Assembly: GCA_963575745.1 (NCBI GenBank)
Contig: CAUYUJ010019627.1
Coordinates: 17,501 to 65,190, forward strand
Direction: 5' to 3'
Source: Prorocentrum cordatum
Taxonomy: Eukaryota; Sar; Dinophyceae; Prorocentrales; Prorocentraceae
Length of the DNA: 47,690 nucleotides
The notes beneath the pieces were generated by a model, which was given only the letters and a program-made list of their open reading frames with translations, was not told where the DNA came from and did not search any database. Of the stretch, positions 31,009-42,274 are shown in pieces; the first letter of the stretch is position 1, and each line of letters begins with the position of its first letter. The position numbers and the translations under genes are program-made.

Positions 31009-31309
31009 CGCGACCAGGGCCGTGGTCGCCTCCTTCAGGGACTCGAGCGGCTCTTCGTGCTACGCGCTACGACCCCACGAGCTGGGTGTGATTGTCCACG
31101 CTGGCATCGAGGCGCGCGACGACTCGCGGCCGGCCTTCCAGCCGAAGTGCGACTGGCCGTCGTCTGTCACGCAGTTGGCCTTCTGCTGCCCCGCTGACTA
31201 TTCCGACGGCGCGGTGCACGAGGCTGGGCTTGCCGCGGACGCTCCCTGCGCCACGATTGGCCTGGCGGAGGGCGGAGGGGCTGCCACCAAGGTGTCTTCG
31301 GCCTGGGGA

Positions 31310-32190
31310 TGTGCTTGGAAGTGTGTATGGGCTGCGCTCTGTGACTGGCTGGCCAAGCTGAAATTTTCGATCTATCGCCTCCCCAGGGTCGCTTGCTTGG
31401 AGGTGTGCGGCTCAGGCGAGATCCTGGCCACGCAGTCGGTGGTGGCGGGAGACGCCTTCACCTCCATCTTCATGAAGGTCATGCTCCTTTCTCCGCTTGG
31501 CGGGATAAGAACCGCTTGCCCGACCGTGGTTCCAGCTGTGGTCGAGGATGACGCGGTGCAGCAGCGATGGGCAGAGTTCAAGCTAGTGGCCAAGGACCTC
31601 ACCATGGCGACCAAATCAGTGGTCAAGAGGCTCGCGGGCGTGCACCTGACCATTGCAGTCGCGAAGTCGAGGATGCAGGCTAGCTGCAAGGGCACCAGTA
31701 CCACGCCCCTGGGGCACCTGGGCCCCGCCACGGGGTCGATTGGGGCCAGAGCGGTGCGTAACCTAGGCACCGGCTTCGCAGGGGGTGACAGACGCGCATG
31801 TGTCATCAGGTGGCAGCGCATCGCGCAGCATCGTCTTCGGCTTCCTCGTTTTCGCTGGTTGCTGGGACTTCGCCGAAGCTGCGCGGCAGCGGCTTTGTTT
31901 GTCTCGACGGGGGCGCTGGTAGCCGCCCCGCACTGCAATCCGTTTCGCAGGGGCCCGCCACGGAGCCGTGCCAGACACGACCCGATCAAGGTGCCAGTGC
32001 CTTGCCGCGGCGGCGCGCGGGTCGGCCCCCCTGCTGCAGCAGGCGAACATCCAGACGTGTGTCCGACCGCGTTGCGGCGCCCAGCGGCGGCTGCGGAGTG
32101 CGGCAGCAGCAGCGGCGGCCAGGACGCACCTCATGGCTTTGCTTTCCTGCGCGAGGCTGCCGCGGCCAAGGAGGTTCCACGCCGTGTAGC
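31310..32190 (+). pseudogene. Decayed non-LTR-type reverse transcriptase fragment
   Basis: In one frame the block QSVVAGDAFTSIFMKVMLL resembles RT motif B region, followed by VVEDDAVQQRW, which fits motif C (Asp-Asp at 31547-31552), then RLAGVHLTIAVAKSRM and VRNLGTGFAGGDRR, matching the order seen in RT thumb/connection regions of dinoflagellate LINE-like elements. Motif A is not convincingly present. Near 31960 the likely frame changes (continuing PDTTRSRCQCLAAAARG to about 32189). It belongs to a different lineage from the two elements at the right end of the window. An imperfect direct repeat (GATTGGGCCTC near 30408 and 32743) bounds the block. Confidence 0.55.
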
Positions 32191-32740
32191 AGCGGCCGTG
32201 GGGCGCCATGGCAACGCGCAGCTGGCTGTGGAGGCTGCAGGGCAAGGCGGCAAGGGCGCGCGCGGCGCTGGGCATCTGGAGCAGTGCACCTACGGCTACC
32301 GCGCGTGCACCCGACGCAAGTCCTACGTCTTCACCGTGGAGGTCAAATGGGAAGCACCGTTCGTTCGGCAGGACGCGCAACGCTGACGCGGGCAATGCGA
32401 CGAGGCAGCGCCCCTCTATGTCAGTGTTTTCAATGCCAGGGCTGGACCGCAATGCGGGGAAGAGCCTGGCGGTGCGTGGGGAGCGCCTTCGGTGGTCTGG
32501 GCCCATTTGGGCGCGGCACGGGCCGGCTGGTGGCTCGCGCGGCCGCCTCAGCTGACGGCGCGCGCCCAGCTGGCGCGGCAGCGGCGACTTTGGTCGAGGC
32601 CGCCGTTGCGGCAGTTCCGACCGCCCCTCTTGCGGCGTCGTCGCTTGCCCGCCTTCGCGTGGCTCGTGCTGCGTGAGCTGTGCTGGTCACTTAAAGTGGC
32701 TCTAATCAGGAATGGTTCACGCATGTCTGTTGCTATAGAT
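32190..32740 (+). other. GC-rich tail after the RT fossil, nothing recognised
   Basis: Open Arg/Ala-rich frames without motifs. May be further degraded retroelement. Confidence 0.3.
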
Positions 32741-33049
32741 TGGGCCTCTCCTGGGGCACGAAGCCTCCCTGGGAGGTCCCAAGAGGCTCCAAGGGGCTGC
32801 TGGAGACCCCAGGAAGCCCCAGTAGGTTTCAGGAGGCCCCAGGAGGCCCCAGGCTCATGCGCAGCGACGCGCTCGCACTACTGAGGCTCATTCACACTCC
32901 AATATATTCGCAGTTAGATTCATGTCCAGACCGCCATCACTGGAACCCGCTTTTATTGGAAAACTCTTGCTCCTAGGCATTTATCATGGATTGGCCCATG
33001 CGAATAGATGGACAGATGGGGAGCTCCACGAATTGAATAATTTATTTTT

Positions 33050-33183
33050 TTGAGAGATACATATATTTATATATAGATATATGTATAGATGTGTATGTAT
33101 GTATATATATATACACATACATCTATATATAGTCTCCTACCTACTATATATATATATGGACAGCCCCCCCCCCCCCCCCCCCC
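33050..33183. repeat. (TA)n-like tract and poly-C bounding the big foldback
   Basis: ATATATATATACACATACAT-like sequence, then a C run of about 20 at 33164-33183. Confidence 0.85.
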
Positions 33184-34580
33184 CAGCACCCATTCATCGC
33201 CTTCTTTCTCTTGGCGATGTTCTACACTCCTCTTCCTTTCCTTCCCCTTCCTTCTGTCACTCCCCTTCCTTTCCCTCCCCTTCCTCGCTTACATCCTCCC
33301 CTGGCGTCAGCGGGTGCGTTTTTTCGACTCCACTCGCGCGCGCTCTGGCCGCAAGGCTGGCCAACGCCTAACGGCAGCGCGCTGTAGAACATGCGCGCGG
33401 CGCCTTCCCCCGAACGAGGGGACCCTTGGCTTGTGGCGAGCATTCTGCACACACAGTGGGCCTTAGAAGCACCGAACCCTGTGATTTCACAGGGATGCTT
33501 GGGATTTCTGGGATGTTAATCCCACAAACCTTATGATTTCACATGGATGCCTGGGATTCCTGGGATTTCCTACCTCCGACAATAATCTACCCAGTGCCCC
33601 CCCCCCCCCCCCCCCCCCAAGGCCGCGAATCCCTAGCGTCCCTGCGAATTCACAGGGATGCTTGGGATTCGGAATTCTGGGGGGCGGTGGCCTCATATAT
33701 ATTCCTCCTCTTGCCGTGTGCAATACTGTTTCTAGTATTCGCGCCGCATCTCCCATGCAGCCGCTCAGTTCGTTTCCGCGTCACTGTGTGTAGTGCGCGT
33801 GCTTTTCCCTGCGTGGCATGCTGCAGCGTGCCCCGATTCCTTCTGTTAGTTTTCCTCAGCCTGCTCCCCCTCCCCCCCCTCCCCCTCCTCCTCCTCTTCG
33901 TCTGCCTCGCCCTTCCCGTCCGCCTCCTCCGGGGCCCAAGAGGCGCCGAACCGTGTGATTTCCTTGGGAAGCTTGGAATTTCTGGGATGAGAAACCCAGA
34001 AACCGTGTCATTTCACAGGGATGCTGGGGATTCCTGGGATTCTCCACCCTCCGACACAATTCCACCCTGAAGCTCCCCTGGATTCCGAATCCCAAGCATC
34101 CCTGTGAATTCACAGGGATGCTTGGGATTCGCGGCAGTGGGGATGGGGGGGGGGGTGGGGGGGGCCCTGGGTAGATTATTGTCGGATGTGGGAAATCCCA
34201 GGAATCCCAGGCATCCCTGTGAAATCATAGGGCTCGTGGGATTTCACATCCCAGAAATCCCAAGCATCCCTGTGAAATCACAGGGTTCGGTGCCTCTTGG
34301 GCCCACTGTGTACGCAGAATGCTCGCCACAAGCTCAGGGTTCCCTCATTCGGGGGAAGGCGCCGCGTGCATGTTCCACAGCGCGCTGCCGCTAGGCGTTG
34401 GCCAGCCTTGCGGCCAGAGCGCGCGCGAGTGGAGTCGAAAAAAACGCCCCCGCTGACGCCGGGGGAAGATGTAAGCGAGGAAGGGGAGGGAAAGGAAGGG
34501 GAGTGACAGAAGGAAGGGGAAGGAAAGGAAGAGGAGTGTAGAACATCGCCAAGAGAAAGAAGGCGATTAATGGGTGCTGG
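33184..34580. mobile_element. Large foldback with ~500-bp arms
   Basis: Left arm 33184-33687 and right arm 34074-34580 are inverted copies at roughly 95% identity (for example TGGCGATGTTCTACACTCCT at the left, complemented near 34545). Each outer end runs into poly-C or poly-G and then (TA)n. The 386-bp spacer contains a third, diverged copy (33930-34065) of the arm segment GTGATTTCACAGGGATGC. Open frames in the arms are Ser/Leu/Pro-rich and not credible. No transposase. Confidence 0.85.
34086..34131. repeat. Perfect 46-bp palindrome
   Basis: CGAATCCCAAGCATCCCTGTGA to its exact complement, centred on GAATTC. The equivalent site in the left arm (about 33631-33676) has three substitutions. Confidence 0.9.
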
Positions 34581-34605
34581 GGGGGGGGGGGGGGGGGGGG
34601 GGGCT

Positions 34606-34671
<66 letters not shown>

Positions 34672-34698
34672 CCCTACCTATATGTTTGCAAGCTCTGG

Positions 34699-34732
<34 letters not shown>
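34578..34732. repeat. Poly-G, (TA)n, poly-G
   Basis: G run to about 34602, (TA)n at 34609-34669, second G run of about 36 at 34697-34731. Confidence 0.95.
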
Positions 34733-34733
<1 letters not shown>

Positions 34734-35640
34734 AAACAAACTTGGCTCCCGGGATCTGGGGCTTTGGGGCCCTCCGGACGGGCCTCGAAGCGGCCCCGCG
34801 GGCCTCGCAGGGCGTTTTGCCAAACCTTCCCAGCGCGCCTAGGGCGATCAGCGGGGTCACGGGAGACGTCCCAGAGACCCCCAAGACAGCACAAGAGCGC
34901 TTCAAGAGTAGTGACCTCAAGATGGCTCAAGAGGCCTCCAGGACGGCCCAAAGAGGCCTCTGAGAGCACTCCCAAGAAGGCCCCAACAGGCAACAATTAT
35001 TGATTTTCTGTAGGTTTTTGGTGGATTTGGGGGTTCTTCTGTTTTCGGCCTCCCGACGATCCAAAACGACGGTCTTCTGGGCATCCGAAGCCGCTTGGGA
35101 AGCTCAAAAAATCGCCCCACAAACATCCGGAAGGGCTTCCAGGCAGTCCAAGAGAGTCTCAAACCGGCACGACACAGGTCCTAGATGGCCATCTGCCCCG
35201 TGGCGGCCCAAGATGGCCCCGAGACGCCCTCCGAAGCACTCCAAATCGCAACCCGGTCGTTCAGAGAAACCGCGGTTGGAAGCAGAGTGGCCCGAGGAAG
35301 CCCCTAGAGGCCCCCAGAATACGCCCAGGAGGCCTCCAGAAGGCTTTAAGAAAGCTTGAATTAACTTATGTGAGGCCCCCAGAGGCTCTCCAAGAAGGAG
35401 CCCCCGCACAAAAAGAGCTGAGGAGGATGGTGGGGGGCGCGCAGGGCATGGCGAACAGGAGGAACAACACATGGAGGGCGGATAACGAATAACAGTATTA
35501 TAGCGGCGATGCCAGAAAAAGGCAAGCCTGAGTTATCGCTATTTTGTCGGTTGGACCTTCCTGCTATCCCGCCTGGATACCAAATTTTCAGGACCAAGGT
35601 GCATGACGCGAAGCGCCACTGCAGTCTTACAGTGTTGGTT
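34733..35640. other. No recognised gene; scattered AAGAGGCCTCC pieces
   Basis: Short open frames only. Repeated AAGAGGCCTCCAG-like fragments suggest a degraded relative of the GGCTCCAGGAGG minisatellites. Confidence 0.4.
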
Positions 35641-35650
35641 ATTTATTTAC

Positions 35651-35698
35651 ATCTCTCTCTCTCTCTCTCTCTCTCTCTCCACTCTCTCTCTCTCTCTC

Positions 35699-35791
<93 letters not shown>

Positions 35792-35795
35792 CCGT
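35651..35795. repeat. (CT)n then (TA)n microsatellite
   Basis: About 125 bp of (CT)n with CCACTC interruptions, followed by (TA)n. Confidence 0.95.
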
Positions 35796-36041
35796 AGGTT
35801 CCCCGCGGCGGAGCCAGGCCGTTTGCGCCGGTTACTCCGCGAGTCGCGGAGCGCGCTTGGCGGCTCAGCGTTGCAAGCCTCCCCCGAAAACAAAACAAAC
35901 ATTGCTCAGAGGGCGCGATGACCTCTGAAAAGTCCCGCCGCCTGAGGGGGCCTTCTCCTGCTCATAGGGGATCGACTACAGAATTGATCTACACCAGAGT
36001 TCATTCTCTCGTTGCACCTAAATGAGTAATCATTTTCGTTC

Positions 36042-36272
36042 GCACATTGGCGAAGTTCCGACGCACTTGTCGCAGATCCGATGGGGCAAATCAATTTTGG
36101 GGAATGCACAATCTGTGGACGATCACCCCTCCGCGCTCGCCGCATTCTGTGGGTCGATGCGCGGGGCCCCCTTGACTTAGCATTTCCCGCAGGTTTGCGA
36201 AAAATCGACGCATTCGCCGTAGATCCGAAGGGGGGGATCAATTTTGGGGCAGATCCAATCTGTAGACGATCC
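36042..36272. repeat. Direct repeat with a period of about 147 bp
   Basis: 36042-36127 and 36189-36272 share CGCAGATCCGATGGGG-like and ATCAATTTTGGGG blocks ending CAATCTGTGGACGATC. A neighbouring block GCTCGCCGCATTCTGTGGG (36140) recurs near 36440. Confidence 0.6.
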
Positions 36273-36519
36273 CAGGGCGGGACCTAAACGGTGTTTTTGG
36301 CGATGTCGCGGGCTGTGTTCGCTTCGATTTCGCCTTGCGGTAAAAAGGCTGATTCGGGGCACACGCGAGGGAAAACGAAAGCAACACGAGAACGAAAAAC
36401 ACCGTTTGGTTTCCGCCTTGTACGAGTTCCCCCGCGCGCTCGCCGCGATCTCTGTGGGTCGCGCTGCGCGGGGTCCCCTGCCCTTGCCTGCCTGCGGGAG
36501 CTGCTGCGCGGGGCGGGCC

Positions 36520-37106
36520 CGCGGCTCCTCCTCCCTCCCCCCCTCCTCCTCCCTCTTCCCTCCTCCCGCCTCCTCCTCCTCTTCCTCCTTCCTGTCTCCT
36601 CCACCTTCTCCTCCCTTCTTCCCTCCCCCCCTCCCTCCCTCCCTCCTACTCCCTACTCCCTCCTCCTCCTCCTCCTCCTCCGCCCTCCTCCTCCTCCTCC
36701 TCCTCCTCCTCCTCCTCCTCCTCCTCTTCTCATCCTCTTCCTCATCCTCTTCCTCCTCCTCCTCCTCCTTCCTCCTCCCTTCTGTCTCCCTCCACCTCCC
36801 CCTCCCTTCCTCCCTCCCCCCCCCCCTCCTACTCCCTACTCCCTCCTTCTCCCCCTCCTCTTCCTCCTCCTCCTCCTCCTCCTCCTCCACCCCCTCCTCC
36901 TCCTCCTCTTCCTCGTCTTCCTCCTCTTCTTCCTCTCCTCATTTTCTTCCTCCTCCTCCTCCTCCTCCTACTCTTTCCTCCTCCTCCTGTCCCTTCTCCA
37001 CTCCTTACCCCCTCCCCCCTCCCCCCTCCCCCCTCCCTCATACTCCCCACTCCCTCCTTCTCCCCCTCCTCCTCCTCATCTCCTCCTCCTCCTCCTCCTC
37101 TCAAGT
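36520..37106. repeat. CTC-rich tract upstream of LINE-like element 1
   Basis: About 590 bp of CTCCTCCTC with CCCTCCTACTCCCTACTCCC blocks, ending immediately before the element's presumed 5' region. Confidence 0.95.
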
Positions 37107-37260
37107 AACATTGGGGCCCGAGCTTTTCAGCTGACGAGCTCCAGTCTCTGTGCCGCCACGGGGCACTTGAGGGGCTAGGCTAAGCACAACCAGCCCCATC
37201 CATGTGTGCTTCAGCCTCGACTAAAGCAGAGACAAATCCCTTAGTTTTCGAGTTGCAGCC

Positions 37261-38422
37261 ATGACTGGCGCGGGCAAGGCAGCCCCCCGCCGAGCATGGA
37301 CGAAGTGTCAGAATTGCCAGCGCTGTGAGTACAATGACATCCTAGCCAGCAAGCACAATCTCTGCTGCCCAGGATGCCGCCAGAAGGTTGGCTTGCACGA
37401 GAAGCCGAGCTCCTCGCGTCGGAAGTCGTCCAGTTCGCGGACGAGGAGTGCGAGGAGCTGCAGCACCCACGCGGCATCCTGCGCTCGCCGAGCCCTGGCC
37501 GCGGAGGCAAGGGCAGGCGCAAGGGCGACGACAAGGCCTCAGCCACCGCCGACTTGCTCAAGCAAGCCTTGGAGTCCACGGCCGATCCTGTGCCCCAGGC
37601 CAACTTGAAGCAGCAGGTCGAGCGGCTCGAGGCGGAGGCGGCCGCCGCCAAGGGCACCACCCCAGTGGAAGCCTGCGGCGGGCCGACGGCGCCTGGAAGG
37701 ACGCCGGCCACCGCCGCGGCCAGCAGGTGGCGCACGTGCTGAAGCTCCGCCAGCAGCTGGAGCTGGCCGAGGCCAAGGAGGCCAAGGCTGCCGTCGAGGT
37801 CGCGCAGGCGCTCAAGGCGCGGACGGCCGCGGCGCAGGCGCTGGCTTGCGCCGAGGGCGTCACCGCGCAGCAGGCCGCGACCAAGGGCACAGCCGAGGCC
37901 AAGATCTTCGAGGTCTCCTACGACAAGAGCTTCTTCGCGAATATAGATACCATGGAGTGCGGGGAGCACGAGAGGGCAGTGCTCCGCCAGCTTCGCACGA
38001 GTCTGGAGGCGACGGCGTCGGACCTAGAGAGCAAGGAGGCCGAGGTCAAGGCGCGGTTGGCCCAGGCTCTGAAGCTGAGGTCCGAGATCGAGGATCGGGC
38101 TGCCAAGAAGAGGACTATTGCGGAAGGCCAGGGCGTTGCCACAGGCTCTGGTGCTGAGCCGCCTGGGGAGACCGCCGCGCGTGGAGCGCAGGGCGCCGAG
38201 GGCGCCCCCGTCGCGCAGACGCCCCCCCCCCCCCCCCCCCCAGCTGGCGCCGCCGAGGCCGCCGAGGCCGAGGCTGAGGCTGCGAAGGCCGAGGCCCAGA
38301 GGCTCTCTGCGGCGAAGTTCCAGGCCATGGCCGACCAGAAGGGCAAGAGCAACGGCAAGGGCGTCGGCGCTCCCCCTCCGCCGCAGTCGCAGACCGCGGA
38401 GGACAAGAAGCAGGGCGAGTGA
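37261..38422 (+). pseudogene. Element 1 ORF1: Cys-rich N terminus plus coiled coil, frameshifted
   Basis: Starts MTGAGKAAPRRAWTKCQNCQ, with Cys residues spaced C-x2-C-x2-C and later C-x2-C, a possible zinc-binding module. The reading frame then changes near 37375 (continuing REAELLASEVVQFADEECEE and PRGILRSPSPGRGGKGRR) and again near 37690, into a long Ala/Glu/Lys-rich helix (LRQQLELAEAKEAKAAVEV) with heptad-like spacing, ending in a proline run encoded by a C tract (38222-38241). ORF1 proteins of LINEs bind RNA and form multimers through coiled coils; that role is inferred here by position. It stops at TGA 38420-38422, in the same frame as the next ORF. Confidence 0.6.
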
Positions 38423-38428
38423 CTAGGT

Positions 38429-39283
38429 GTGGAGCCTAGTCTTGAGTCGGCCGCAGAGCCGACAGAGGGGGGCCGCGCGGCCAAGATATTCCACGGGAAT
38501 GACACCTGCATGGGGGAGAAGGCGTGGTCATGGCTGATTGAGCAGCCACACGACTTCTTCAGTACCGTTGAGACTCACATTCACGATGAGCAGTCTCTTA
38601 AGGAGTGTGATGGCAAAGCTCGGGGGAAAGGGCTTCGTCTTCACGCCAATCCAGCTAGGCGTACACAGAAAGTTGCCACGGACGCCCAGGTCGAGTTCGC
38701 GAGCGAGGGCGGCGAGTTTCTCATGTCCAAGGGCCACCTCCAGGTCGCCAGGCTCGGCGCTTCCAAGGTAGCGGCTTCCAAGTTGCAGGCGCCCAACCAC
38801 CCCTCCTCGCTCGACGGGTTCGTGGCGGTGACGGCGCGCTTTTCAGGTTTCTCTATGGTCATCGTGCCCTTCTACGCGCACAACGGAGTGGGGGTGAGAG
38901 GCCTGAACGCTGGTAGACACCAGCGCCTAGCAGGCCTTTTGTGGTCGCCCCAGTTGCCGTGGATAGTGCTCGGCGGTTTCAACATCTCGCCTCAAAATTT
39001 TGTTCGGTCAGGCATCCCAGATAGACTGCACGGCGCTGTGATAACCGCTGGCGATACAGCAGCGTGTAATCTTGGCACGGGCACGGTCATTGATATTGTA
39101 TTGTGCAGTAAATCAGCGGTCCATTTCGTCGTCTCTGTCACTCCTGTCCTCGCTGGCCCTGGGAAGCCTCACATAGGCCTCGAGGCGCCCTTCGTAGTTC
39201 AGGTGAGCAACTCATCACTAGGATCCAAGAGGTGCCAGGACGTTTGCCACAGGTCCCGCGCCCCACCTCTGAGCCGACAGTAG
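38429..39283 (+). pseudogene. Element 1 apurinic-endonuclease-like (EEP) domain, catalytically impaired
   Basis: LINE endonucleases nick target DNA to prime reverse transcription. Recognisable blocks: FFSTVETHIHDEQ (the LQExH-like glutamate), SGFSMVIVPFYAHNG, PWIVLGGFNISPQNF, TVIDIVLCSKSAVHF and KPHIGLEAP. The family's GGDFN motif reads GGFN, so the aspartate of that catalytic motif is missing. No ATG opens the frame; it follows ORF1's stop directly in phase, so it may once have been a single polyprotein or a readthrough or reinitiation product. From about 39199 another frame (EVPGRLPQVPRPTSEP) looks more protein-like, so a shift probably lies there; this frame ends at TAG 39281. Confidence 0.65.
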
Positions 39284-39337
39284 GTTCGAAATCCAGTCTT
39301 GCTAAGATCGAGCGCCAAGTCCAGCATCAGACTGTAG

Positions 39338-42274
39338 TTGACAAGCGCGCCCAGAAATTTGCACCCTTGTTCGGCGATCGTGGTCCTCAATGTTCTTGGG
39401 GACCAAGACACCGCCCACTTAGAGCCTAGGGAGCACGCCGCTGAGTTAGATTATTCAGAATGGCCTGCAGAGGAGGAGGACCCGTGGGCTGAAGAGTCCA
39501 GTTTTGTCCCCAGGAACCCTCTAGGCCCTTTAGGCACTCCAAGTTTTGGGAATTCGTCGAGCTCTGAACTTGTCAAGTATGGGGCCTGGGAGTCTGGGGG
39601 AGATCCGTCTGGGGTAGTCGAGGGCGTGGGGGCGGTGCTGCCGAACTCGGCCGCTGCTCCGACCTTTGGCTCATCTCAGGCGCAGACCCTGGATTCCCAG
39701 CGTGTTGGAGACCTGCCCTCGGGCTCTGACGTGGAAGTCTCTGGAGGGGCCCCGACTTATGCAATGCCTCCAGAATTGTGGGAGCGGTGTCGGAGAGAAG
39801 TCGGGTTTGCACCTGGCCCGTTCTCGCTTCCGTCCTTTGCTCCTGCTCTGCGTCAGTCCTTAGCAGTTCGGCTCAAGCCAGATCTTGTTTCCACTATTTC
39901 AGGCCTCTACGCCTCCTGGGTGTCTGCTGTCGAATCCAGCATCTCTACGCATCATGGAGTTGCGGTTCCATCAGGCCCGCGTCGAGCAGAGGGGCCGCGT
40001 TTCAAGGTGACCACCGTCAGGATGCCTGGCAAAGCGCGAGTTGCGGCGCTTCGAGACCAGGTCAGTGCATGGTGGGCGCAATTACACCCACTTCTTTCAG
40101 GGCTACACTTGCATCGAGACAAGCGTAACGGACCGCGACAGGTTGCTCAATATACGGCTGCCTGTGTACGACATCTGGACACCCGGCCAGATGAAGCACG
40201 GCGGGTTCTGCTAGCTGAGCGTGAACCACCGTGGGGGGAATGGGCTCGGGTCATTCGCGCTGCAGGCGAGGTGACCGCCAAGGAGCTGGAGCAGTACGTC
40301 TTTCCGTCCAAGCGCGTCATGGGCAGAGCGCAGCGGCGTGCAGTCCAGGAGTCCATTCGCGATTTCAGAGATTTTATGGGCACAGCTGAGTCTGTAGGCA
40401 CGCTGCATCGTTCCTTGGACCCGCAGAATCTACCAGCACAAGAGCTAGAACACGAGGGGGAGGTACTCTACCACCCCAAGGACATTATCGACGTCAAAGC
40501 TCGAGGCTGGCACGATCTGTGGGCACCTCATCAGATGGACGAGGAATTTGTGCGGCATACTTTTCAGCATGTACGAGAGGCAGCTCAGGGCGATGTGCTG
40601 CCGCCCATCTCGGTTGAGGACATCAGGGCAGCCTTGCGGCAGATGCGCCCCCGAGCGGGGCTTGGCGTCGACATGCTCTCCCCTGCGGACTTCGAGCGTC
40701 TTCCTGATTCGGCTCTTGCCGAGTTGGCGCTGCTGTTCGAGGCCTGCGAGTGCCACTTCGTTTGGCCCGCCCAGGTCCTCCTGATCGTTGGGCGCGTGCT
40801 GCCCAAGAAGAGCACGGGCGACCGCGTCATCGGGCTCGTCTCATTGATAGGCAGATTCTGGAGTTTGATCCGTGAGCCGTTGGTACGCCAGTGGAGCAGC
40901 GACACGGAGGCGTCCTGGGACGCTGCAGTGCGAGGGAACTCCAGTTTGAGGGAAGCATTTGTGAGGGCCCTCCAGCAGGAAGTGCCGCATCATTTGGGCA
41001 TTGCTGTTGGAGAGGGCCTTGTTGACATTAAGTCGTTCTGCGACTCCATTGAGTGGCCAGGGCTGGTGTTGTGCTCCCTCAGCCTGTCCTTCCCGCCGAC
41101 GGTCCTCTACCTCGAACTGCTGCAGTGCGCGGCAGCGCGCGCGGTGAGCCAGCTCGGGGCCACATCGCGGGCTTTCCAGCCGACGCGAAGCGTGGTTCAG
41201 GGCCTCCGCTCAGGCACGAGATTCGGCAAGGCCATGGCCCACTACGTGCTGTCAGCCATCACAGTCGCTCACCCCAGGGTGAGCCATCGGATTTGGATCG
41301 ATGATCTCTCACAAGGGACAAGAGGGTCGAGGTCCGCAGTTAGGAGGCAGCTCGCGTCGTGCATCATCGAGACCTGCCAAGAGCTACAGGCCAAGCAGCT
41401 CGCTGTCTCCCCGAAGTCCGTTGTCATTTGCTCACACTGTCAGGGCGCCAAGTGGATCGCTGCACGGGTCAAGAGGGCAGGGTTTACCATCCTTCCCAAG
41501 CTTCAGGCAGCGTACCTGGGCGTCGACGTCGCTGGTGGGAGCAGCCATGGGCGCTCGACCCGAGTCGTCCGCGAGGCCAAGCACAAGCGCACGAATGCCA
41601 AGGTGCGACGCTTCGCTTGGACGGCCAAGAAGTATCAAACGCGCGGGCGCCTTGAACGACAGGGCGCCCGAGCTGCTGGAGTGCATGGACACCAAGTCTA
41701 CGGCGCTCTCGGCAGCAAGATGACGGATATCCGACGACGATTGGGTTTCTCCCTGGCGGCCCCCACGAGGGGACGATGTCTGACCAGCCCGCTCGCCCTA
41801 CGAGCTGGCGGTGCAGACCCCGCCATCCAGATGCCCGCGGCCTGCTTGGACCAGTGGCTCACTACTTGGCGTGACCGACCCGAGCTCAGACCTGGAGTAC
41901 GACAAGCATGGCGCCAAGTTGTGCAGCACCTTCGGTATATCCCAGAAGGCCAGCGCCCCCGCCATGTGCGGGGGCCTCTCACAGCTGTGGTGCTTCACCT
42001 TCTGGAGGCAGGCTGGGGGGTGGATGAGCCTACGGCCTGGACCATCCCACCGCCCCATGAGGCAGCGGGCGACGACTGGAGGTTCGACGATGCCATGTAC
42101 ACGGGCGACAAGGCCCTTGGCTCGCACAGTGCCTTCCTTGAGGACTTCCGCGCCTCGCTCAGGCGCCAGCTGTGGGTCAAGGCCAGCCGCCATTTTTGGT
42201 GGAGCAGGCCTCGAGCGTGGAGTGGATGTTGCCTCGCACCGCGTGCTTCTGCAGCAATTGGCAGCTGTACCTGA
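39338..42274 (+). pseudogene. Element 1 reverse transcriptase
   Basis: RT copies element RNA into DNA at the nicked target. In order: VEDIRAALRQMRPRAGLGVDM, PKKSTGDRVIGLVSLIGRFW (fingers), GLVDIKSFCDSIEW (motif A, Asp codon 41024-41026), RSVVQGLRSGTRFGKAMAHY (motif B), IWIDDLSQG (motif C, Asp-Asp codons 41300-41305) and VSPKSVVICSH (motif D region). Motif C is I-D-D rather than the common Y/F-x-D-D. The frame opens without an ATG, after TAG 39335. It loses the coding register at a T5 run (42193-42197); residues after that are out of frame. The catalytic triad is intact, so loss of function comes from frame breaks rather than from the active site. Confidence 0.8.

Noticed and set aside
33184-34580. 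Possibility that the large foldback is a sequencing palindrome artefact
   Set aside because: The arms differ by several percent with scattered substitutions and small indels, unlike a read folded on itself; still worth confirming with spanning reads.
34923-34931. TGGCTCAAG, the last nine bases of the spliced leader
   Set aside because: The rest of the leader does not match and it sits in AAGAGGCCTCC-type repeat debris with no ORF downstream.
36520-37178. Long Pro/Ser/Leu-rich frames of nearly 300 codons
   Set aside because: They are translations of the CTC-rich tract in different frames.
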